Shown here: piece after piece, positions 8,301-12,210 of the stretch
Layout of the letters: every line of letters starts with the position of its first letter
How positions within the stretch are numbered: the first letter of the stretch is position 1
DNA from: Spirochaetaceae bacterium
GTDB taxonomy: Bacteria; Spirochaetota; Spirochaetia; DSM-27196; PXBQ01
Direction of reading: 5' to 3'
Length of the DNA stretch: 12,210 nucleotides
Assembly: GCA_003566875.1 (NCBI GenBank)
Contig: PXBQ01000351.1
Span: 1 to 12,210, forward strand
Made by a program: the position numbers and the translations under genes
Notes under the pieces: generated by a model
Told to the model about the DNA's origin: nothing
Database searches by the model: none
What the model saw: the letters and a program-made list of their open reading frames with translations, nothing else

Positions 8301-8571
8301 CGTATACCGGCTTCGCGGCGAGACCGGAAAGGCGATCGCCGCCGCCGAGACCGCGATCGAGTTGCGTCCCCGCTCAACCGCCGCGTACATCGCGCTGGTA
8401 CAAGCCGCGAACGCTGCCGGCAACACCGCGCTGACGCGCGCGGCGATGATCGATCTTCGGGCAATCGACGAGATCCAGGCCGAGCGGTTCTCGTATCTCG
8501 TCGGCGCTGCCGACGGAACGCGTGCATCGCGTGCCGAACAGCCGGAACTGTACGCGTGGGAGTACGAGTGA
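5338..8571 (+). CDS. Large exported protein with propeller-like, TPR and transglutaminase-like domains
   Basis: This 1077-residue protein is not a recognised named gene. It opens with a signal peptide: a basic run at residues 4-11, a hydrophobic core at 12-27 and likely cleavage after LFA (28). There is no lipobox Cys, so it should be periplasmic or secreted. Residues about 180-430 contain NHL/YWTD-like blades with repeated strand-turn-DG/RFDRRG elements. Residues 440-500 look like TPRs, 580-690 an Ig-like beta domain (LTVTN...LDPGQSAEIPIHL) and 690-880 a transglutaminase-like core with C790 (GDCDDTT), H816 (PGHVFLAFD) and E852 (PLETT) as an apparent catalytic triad. Residues 945-1045 contain two or more further TPRs. 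It may be a cell-envelope protease, crosslinking enzyme or scaffold; the reaction is not known. MaeB follows 33 bp later. The start is supported by the signal peptide immediately after it. Confidence 0.9.
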   Translation: MSSKFARRRRRAVSVAAALLLGSIPLFAVDSIRINEPMVYPDTPAARKILDAAFTRAAAEASELFADALTVRYARAPRASADRDVTPPAYTIDVIASDTDDGRALVLTMTRVRDGRSTQPANFLGPWGEHLARDIAHSIRYVYQAFSGFDALPLAEPPEYLDEFTGRMISTADLGFSFPVTPTSLAITADGNIIVGASIVAVELDRLYRELGKPGREIYTNDQVSYAYDVGVTAAGTIFARTASGGQVYVIRPDFTRHQRLQTGITSPAVSVALTDGSLVVVDATSRRAVRLEGRVTKPLDLFPTEYSYVYVVAAGPEATLWTWDPLTGSILVYTADGSRIDTIVPLMSHDDRAGVRAMRTLPNGDFVVLSMNALYRFDRRGVPIWRLDGLPSPLSGNFMMVQNMAVDAERGYIYLLSVSDQKVYRLIDRSGGVPVSDLDRAVLELNRRIVADPNDADAYTALARLYEHADAPALAAEMWRTVLDIDPFDSAADAALARTEGLILAAQARQGRDRTIEVLTALGPESARPTYTVAVGLYEQALAKLARDVTAREEVRSELESFRRAFDEFSAPRPRPPSVRVVGFSDIFPSLIRYYDTNPVGSLTVTNDQAEPMHDIVVSVALRFSDFPTESDPVPRLDPGQSAEIPIHLVLSPDVLGLEEDIPVLARFDLAYRIGGQRESTAVTNTVMMRRNTALFWDDSGKLATFITPNDDLVSRFALNVTRAADPTYPALMSDRAWRAALIADAVGAYGVRYIEDPNSPFTEVFGATGVLDTVRFPRTTLRVRSGDCDDTTALLASLFEAAAIKTAIMTSPGHVFLAFDTGEPASNRWLYEGPGRSVVVHDGTVWLPLETTILDRGFVAAWEEASRLVVTHGEIVEFLPLDRQHLVYPPIPLPAASFDIVPPGPQVVANVHTETRGRVNDVLYVAAIAELDRRRVRVDSREAARLGNQTGVLHARHGDLAAAERAFSEVVSVVPEFAPAYVNLANVYRLRGETGKAIAAAETAIELRPRSTAAYIALVQAANAAGNTALTRAAMIDLRAIDEIQAERFSYLVGAADGTRASRAEQPELYAWEYE

Positions 8572-8595
8572 TGCGCGTAACCCGTAAAAGCCGCC

Positions 8596-8600
8596 GGAGG
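8596..8600 (+). promoter_or_regulatory. Ribosome binding site of the malic enzyme gene
   Basis: GGAGG lies 4 bases before the ATG at 8605, slightly close but the only candidate. It is in the 33-bp gap after the exported-protein gene, and no terminator-like hairpin separates the two. Confidence 0.65.
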
Positions 8601-8604
8601 TCTG

Positions 8605-10875
8605 ATGAAGGATAATGAAGCACTCGTTTACCACAGTGAACCGCGTCCCGGGAAAATCGAGGTCGTTCCGACCAAACCCGTGACGTCGCAGTTCGACTTG
8701 TCTCTCGCGTACTCCCCCGGCGTCGCGGAGCCGTGCCGCGAGATCGCCGCGCGGCCGGACGACGCGTACCGCTACACCGCGAAGGGAAACCTTGTTGCGG
8801 TCGTGACCAACGGAACCGCGGTACTCGGACTCGGAAACATCGGTGCGGCCGCCTCGAAGCCGGTGATGGAGGGAAAGGCGGTCCTGTTCAAGAAGTTCGC
8901 CGGTATCGACGTGTTCGACCTCGAGATCGACTGCGCCGATCCGGACGAGCTTGTACGCATTATCGCGTCGCTGCAACACACGTTCGGTGGTATCAACCTC
9001 GAAGACATCAAGGCCCCGGAGTGTTTCGCGGTCGAACGCCAACTGCGTGAGCTCTGCGGCATACCGGTGATGCACGATGATCAGCACGGGACCGCGATCA
9101 TCTCGGGCGCCGCGTTGATCAACGCGCTCGACATCGGCGGCAAAGAGATAGAACGGATCAAACTCGTCGTATGCGGTGCGGGGGCTGCCGCGATCGCGTG
9201 CGCGCGGTTTTACTCGCTGCTCGGCGTCGCGTACGATAACATCGTTATGGTCGACAAGGACGGAGTCATCCGCGCGGGATCGGTCGATGCCGACGACACG
9301 CGCGCCGAGTTTGCGACGGCTCGAGACATCCATACACTCACCGACGCCGTCGCGGGAGCGGACGTCTTCCTCGGTCTCTCGGCAGCCGGCGTGTTGAACG
9401 CCGATCACGTGCGCTCGATGGCGCGTGACCCGATCGTCTTTGCGCTCGCGAACCCGGATCCCGAGATCGCGTACGAGACCGCGGTTGCCGCGCGGCCCGA
9501 CGTTATCGTCGCGACGGGACGTTCCGATCACCCGAACCAGGTGAATAACGTTCTCGGGTTTCCGTTCATTTTTCGCGGTGCGCTCGACGTCGGCGCGCGC
9601 GAAGTCAACGAGGCGATGAAGATCGCCGCCGCGCACGCGCTCGCGTTACTCGCGCGGGAACCGGTTCCCGAGACGGTCCACCGCGCGTACGGAGGCTCGC
9701 AGATTCAGTTCGGCCGCGAGTACCTCATCCCGAAGCCTCTCGATCCGCGCCTGCTCACGACCGTCGCACCGGCCGTTGCGCGCGCGGCGATCGAGTCGGG
9801 GGTCGCGCGGTACACGATCGAGAACTGGCCGCAGTACGAGGCCGAACTCCTCGATCGCGTCGGGATCGGGCAGAAGCTCGTGACCGGGATCATCAACCGC
9901 GCGCGCGAGAACCCGCTCCGCGTCGTGTTCGCCGAGGCGGACGACTACACCGTGCTCAAGGCGGCCGACGTCGTCGCGGAACAGGGAATCGCCACTCCGG
10001 TGCTGCTCGGAAACGAGGCCGCGATCAAGGCGATGATCTCGCGGCACGATCTCGCCGCGCTCGCCGGGTTCGACGTGATCGACCCGGAGGCCGAACGCGA
10101 CCGAATTGCCCGGTACGCCGATCTCGTGTACTCGCTCCGGCAGCGAAAGGGTTTCACGCGATCGGACGCGCTCCGTTCGATGCGCGACCGTACGTACTTC
10201 GGTGCCGCGATGGTCGAGTGTGGTGAGGCCGACGCGTTGATCTCCGGGCGGACGCGGGAGTACCCAAAGGTCATCCGGCCTGCGCTGCACGTGATCGGCA
10301 AGGCGAACGACGTGCACCGTGTCGCCGGCATGTACATCGTGAACACGACGCGTGGTGTCTTCTTCTTCGCCGATACGACGGTGAACGTCTCGCCGACCGC
10401 CGAGGAGCTCGCCGACATTATCGGGCTCACCGCGCGGACCGTCCGTTTTTTCCGGATCGAGCCCGTTGTCGCGGTGCTGTCGTACTCGAACTACGGATCG
10501 GTCCGGACCGAGTCGAGCGAGCGGTCACGACGCGCCGTGGAAATCGCGCGGACGCGGTACCCCGACGTCACGATCGACGGCGAGCTTCAGGCAAACGTCG
10601 CGTTGAACTCGGCGATCCTCACCGAGAACTATCCGTTCAGCGACCTCATCGCGAAACGCGTCAATACGTTGATTTTCCCGGATCTGGCGGCGGGGAACAT
10701 CGCGTACAAACTCATGGGCGAACTCGGTGGTGCCGAGCTGACGGGTCCGATCCTTATGGGAATGAGGAAACCCGTGCATATCCTCCAACTCGGCTCGTCG
10801 GTCCGGGAAATCGTGAATATGACCGCTCTCGCGGTCGTCGAGGCGATCGAGCGCAACGGGATCCGGCGAATTTGA
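8605..10875 (+). CDS. maeB: Malic enzyme with C-terminal phosphotransacetylase-like domain
   Basis: This 756-residue cytoplasmic enzyme oxidatively decarboxylates malate to pyruvate and CO2 with NAD(P)+. Length and domain order match E. coli MaeB (759). The catalytic half (about 1-415) has Y36 in LAYSPGVAEP, K91 in EGKAVLFK, metal-binding E133/D134 in NLEDIKAPEC and D159 in HDDQHGTA. It also has the dinucleotide loop GAGAAA (191-196) and a FALANPDPEI segment. The C-terminal half (about 425-756) is phosphotransacetylase-like, with SGRTREYP, SYSNYGS and LIFPDLAAGN segments. In this family that half does not form acetyl phosphate but binds acetyl-CoA and regulates the enzyme. Preference for NADP+ is assumed from the family, not seen directly. 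The pyruvate produced could feed the 2-oxoacid oxidoreductase encoded downstream. The gene probably shares a transcript with the exported-protein gene upstream. Confidence 0.96.
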   Translation: MKDNEALVYHSEPRPGKIEVVPTKPVTSQFDLSLAYSPGVAEPCREIAARPDDAYRYTAKGNLVAVVTNGTAVLGLGNIGAAASKPVMEGKAVLFKKFAGIDVFDLEIDCADPDELVRIIASLQHTFGGINLEDIKAPECFAVERQLRELCGIPVMHDDQHGTAIISGAALINALDIGGKEIERIKLVVCGAGAAAIACARFYSLLGVAYDNIVMVDKDGVIRAGSVDADDTRAEFATARDIHTLTDAVAGADVFLGLSAAGVLNADHVRSMARDPIVFALANPDPEIAYETAVAARPDVIVATGRSDHPNQVNNVLGFPFIFRGALDVGAREVNEAMKIAAAHALALLAREPVPETVHRAYGGSQIQFGREYLIPKPLDPRLLTTVAPAVARAAIESGVARYTIENWPQYEAELLDRVGIGQKLVTGIINRARENPLRVVFAEADDYTVLKAADVVAEQGIATPVLLGNEAAIKAMISRHDLAALAGFDVIDPEAERDRIARYADLVYSLRQRKGFTRSDALRSMRDRTYFGAAMVECGEADALISGRTREYPKVIRPALHVIGKANDVHRVAGMYIVNTTRGVFFFADTTVNVSPTAEELADIIGLTARTVRFFRIEPVVAVLSYSNYGSVRTESSERSRRAVEIARTRYPDVTIDGELQANVALNSAILTENYPFSDLIAKRVNTLIFPDLAAGNIAYKLMGELGGAELTGPILMGMRKPVHILQLGSSVREIVNMTALAVVEAIERNGIRRI

Positions 10876-10898
10876 CGGAATCTCGTTTTTTTCGTTCC

Positions 10899-10923
10899 TT
10901 CCGGTGGGAGTTTTGAACCGGAA
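10899..10923 (+). terminator. Hairpin after maeB, possible terminator
   Basis: TTCCGGT (10899-10905) and ACCGGAA (10917-10923) form a perfect 7-bp stem with an 11-base loop, 23 bases after the maeB stop. Only three T residues follow, so it is a weak intrinsic terminator at best. A T7 run lies upstream of the stem (10886-10892), on the wrong side for this hairpin. Confidence 0.4.
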
Positions 10924-10965
10924 TTTGCGAATTGTGCGAATATTTCCGGTTGCGACAGAAAGAAA

Positions 10966-10994
10966 TTGACGTCGCGCCGATACCGGTCTAAGAT
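10966..10994 (+). promoter_or_regulatory. Putative promoter of the Cys/His-rich protein and oxidoreductase operon, possibly leaderless
   Basis: TTGACG (10966-10971) and TAAGAT (10989-10994) are separated by 17 bp, matching the consensus at 5/6 and 4/6 positions. The -10 box ends 5 bases before the ATG at 11000, so the transcript would begin at the start codon. GGAG at 10995-10998 is only one base from the ATG, too close to act as a normal Shine-Dalgarno. Confidence 0.55.
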
Positions 10995-10999
10995 GGAGT

Positions 11000-11530
11000 A
11001 TGCAACTCACACATTCGGAGATTCCGCTTGAGTTCCTGAGTTCCCTGCCGGAAGGGATGAAGTTCATCCACCGGGGAAAAGGGTATATGGTCGTCGAAGA
11101 GATACTGTGCCCGAACGGGCACTCGCTGATCGCCGAGAGCGTCCGGATTCACGACGAGCCTTCGATCAAGTTGCACCTGTCGGTCGCGCTTGAATCGGGC
11201 CTGATCTTTATCGATGCGTTCTGGGGAAGTCACGCGAAGCTGTACAACTTTATCCCGAAGATCGCAACCGAGACCGTTTACGCGACCGCAACGTGCCCGG
11301 TCTGTGACGTGTCGTTGAACGCACCGTACGACTGCCACGAGTTGGGCTGTGGATCGCACGAAGGCATCAGACTCCACCTTCCCGGCGGACAAGGCACGAT
11401 CAGCGTCTGCGCGCGGCACGGGTGTCCCGGGCATCGGCTCGAGGTGCGTGGCGCGCCGCCGCGGCTGGTCGAAACCGTGAGCGCGATCAACTTCTTCGGC
11501 GAGGGCGGCGACGACTTCGCCGCGTTTTGA
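11000..11530 (+). CDS. Conserved-looking Cys/His-rich protein of unknown function
   Basis: I do not recognise this 176-residue protein. It has no signal peptide or membrane segment and should be cytoplasmic. It has seven Cys and several His in metal-binding spacings. These are C37-x3-H41 (CPNGH), C99-x2-C102 (CPVC), C112-H113-x3-C117 (CHELGC) and C137-x4-C142 followed by H145 (CARHGCPGH). The first two motifs could make one zinc-ribbon-like site and the last two a second site holding Zn or Fe-S. Between them is a beta-rich segment (residues 42-92, including a SGLIFIDAFWG strand) and the C-terminus is acidic. It ends 21 bp before the ferredoxin subunit gene, which has its own strong ribosome site, so it probably belongs to the oxidoreductase operon. 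It might be an assembly, regulatory or accessory factor; that is inference from position. The start is the only ATG fitting the promoter. Confidence 0.85.
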   Translation: MQLTHSEIPLEFLSSLPEGMKFIHRGKGYMVVEEILCPNGHSLIAESVRIHDEPSIKLHLSVALESGLIFIDAFWGSHAKLYNFIPKIATETVYATATCPVCDVSLNAPYDCHELGCGSHEGIRLHLPGGQGTISVCARHGCPGHRLEVRGAPPRLVETVSAINFFGEGGDDFAAF

Positions 11531-11538
11531 GTCACCTC

Positions 11539-11544
11539 AGGAGG
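11539..11544 (+). promoter_or_regulatory. Ribosome binding site of the ferredoxin subunit gene
   Basis: AGGAGG lies 7 bases before the GTG at 11552, an optimal Shine-Dalgarno. It settles the non-ATG start. Confidence 0.88.
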
Positions 11545-11551
11545 TAGAACG

Positions 11552-11776
11552 GTGAAAGAGAACGTCATCACGATCGCACCGGATCAATGCAAGGGCTGTC
11601 GACTCTGCGTCGACGCGTGTCCGCGAAGCTGCATTTCCGTGACGTCGCAGATCAATATTCTCGGGTATCAATACGCGCGGTTCGAGCAGAAGGGTTGCAC
11701 CGCGTGTGGGTTCTGTTGGTACGTCTGTCCGGAACTCGGCGCAATCACGGTGTACGCCGGCGAGAAGGCATCATGA
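11552..11776 (+). CDS. 4Fe-4S ferredoxin subunit of a 2-oxoacid:ferredoxin oxidoreductase (delta subunit type)
   Basis: This 74-residue protein carries two [4Fe-4S] clusters, bound by C13-x2-C16-x2-C19-x3-C23-P and C49-x2-C52-x2-C55-x3-C59-P. An extra Cys sits at position 27. In VOR/KOR-type complexes the small delta subunit passes electrons from the thiamine-diphosphate site to external ferredoxin. Its stop overlaps the start of the next subunit gene (ATGA), typical of a coupled operon. Whether the complex prefers branched-chain 2-oxoacids or 2-oxoglutarate cannot be told from this subunit. The start is GTG. Confidence 0.93.
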   Translation: MKENVITIAPDQCKGCRLCVDACPRSCISVTSQINILGYQYARFEQKGCTACGFCWYVCPELGAITVYAGEKAS

Positions 11777-12210
11777 CGCGGCGCCTCATGAAGGGAAACG
11801 AGGCGGTCGTGTGCGGCGCGTTGTTCGGCGGTGCAACGCACTTCTTCGGGTACCCGATTACACCCGCGAGTGAGATCGCTCACGCGGCCGCAACGTGGTT
11901 CCCGAAGCTCGGTCACGAGTTTCTCCAGGCGGAGTCCGAAGTCGCCGCGGTGAACATGCTGTACGGCGCCGCTTCGGCCGGCGCTCGCGTGATGACCGCG
12001 TCGAGCGGCCCGGGAATCGCGCTGATGTCCGAAGGGATATCGTACATGGCGGGCGCCGAGCTGCCGTGTGTCATCGTCGATATCCAGCGCGCCGGCCCGG
12101 GACTCGGGAACATCTGGCCCGAACAGAGCGATTACAACATGGTCGTGAAAGGAGGCGGCCATGGGAATTACCGCTCTATCGTGTTCGCGCCGAACTCCGT
12201 GCAGGAGATG
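11773..12210 (+). CDS. vorB: 2-oxoacid:ferredoxin oxidoreductase, alpha (VorB/KorA-type) subunit, 3'-truncated
   Basis: The first 146 codons of this gene run off the window end with no stop. The product resembles the pyrimidine-binding subunit of 2-oxoacid:ferredoxin oxidoreductases, which convert a 2-oxoacid plus CoA to acyl-CoA, CO2 and reduced ferredoxin. Family motifs are MKGNEAV (residues 6-12), GYPITP (26-31), FLQAESEVAA (about 50-59), the SSGPGIALM segment (about 76-84), EGISYMAGAELP and GGPGLGN-like AGPGLGN. It resembles VorB (3-methyl-2-oxobutanoate type) closely, but KorA is also possible. The ATG overlaps the ferredoxin stop as ATGA; Met6 is a less likely start because it has no ribosome site. 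The remaining subunits (thiamine-diphosphate and gamma) would be expected downstream of the window. Confidence 0.92.
   Translation, partial: MTRRLMKGNEAVVCGALFGGATHFFGYPITPASEIAHAAATWFPKLGHEFLQAESEVAAVNMLYGAASAGARVMTASSGPGIALMSEGISYMAGAELPCVIVDIQRAGPGLGNIWPEQSDYNMVVKGGGHGNYRSIVFAPNSVQEM

Noticed and set aside
8374..9636. 420-codon minus-strand open frame opposite maeB
   Set aside because: No recognisable motifs and it spans the boundary of two real plus-strand genes; shadow of high-GC codon use.
10862..10892. T7 run after maeB as an intrinsic terminator
   Set aside because: The only stem before it is 4 bp (TCCG/CGGA) and partly inside the coding region; too weak to call.

Overview
The window is gene-dense, GC-rich bacterial DNA. 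All ten protein genes read cleanly with no frameshifts, and there are no RNA genes, insertion sequences or CRISPR arrays. The organism is probably a Gram-negative-type anaerobe or facultative anaerobe. The evidence is a ferredoxin-linked 2-oxoacid oxidoreductase operon, a MaeB-type malic enzyme carrying a phosphotransacetylase domain, and an exported multidomain protein. A FemAB-like ligase beside these genes would fit a spirochaete, but that placement is an inference from gene content, not a demonstrated assignment.

Region 1 (1-2642) is a small carbohydrate-catabolism unit. On the plus strand is the end of a GntR-family regulator with an FCD effector domain. Convergent to it, on the minus strand, are an HpcH/HpaI-family aldolase and an FGGY sugar kinase whose reading frames overlap. 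They are driven by a textbook sigma-70 promoter (TTGACA, 17-bp spacer, TATAAT). Two near-identical 16-bp elements spaced exactly 31 bp apart cover the -35 box and abut or overlap the -10 box, and both contain the TNGT..ACNA pattern of FadR-type GntR operators. This looks like a repressor-controlled sugar operon with its likely regulator nearby.

Region 2 (2643-5199, minus strand) holds a cytoplasmic type I sulfatase with a Cys-type formylglycine motif, preceded by a FemAB-like aminoacyl transferase only 25 bp upstream. The sulfatase lies directly upstream of the aldolase in the same direction, so the cluster may desulfate, phosphorylate and cleave a sulfated sugar or sugar acid. No transporter is visible.

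Region 3 (5338-10875, plus strand) encodes a 1077-residue exported protein combining propeller-like repeats, TPRs, an Ig-like segment and a transglutaminase-like core with an apparent Cys-His-Glu triad. It is followed 33 bp later by malic enzyme MaeB.

Region 4 (11000 to the end, plus strand) encodes an unrecognised 176-residue Cys/His-rich protein, a two-cluster ferredoxin subunit and the start of a VorB/KorA-type 2-oxoacid:ferredoxin oxidoreductase subunit. These are closely spaced and probably form one operon.

The 5338 and 11000 genes each have a promoter-like motif whose -10 box ends only 5-6 bases before the ATG, which suggests leaderless transcripts. There is no gene-free stretch over 300 bases. 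The largest gaps (about 120-140 bp) hold the promoters described.
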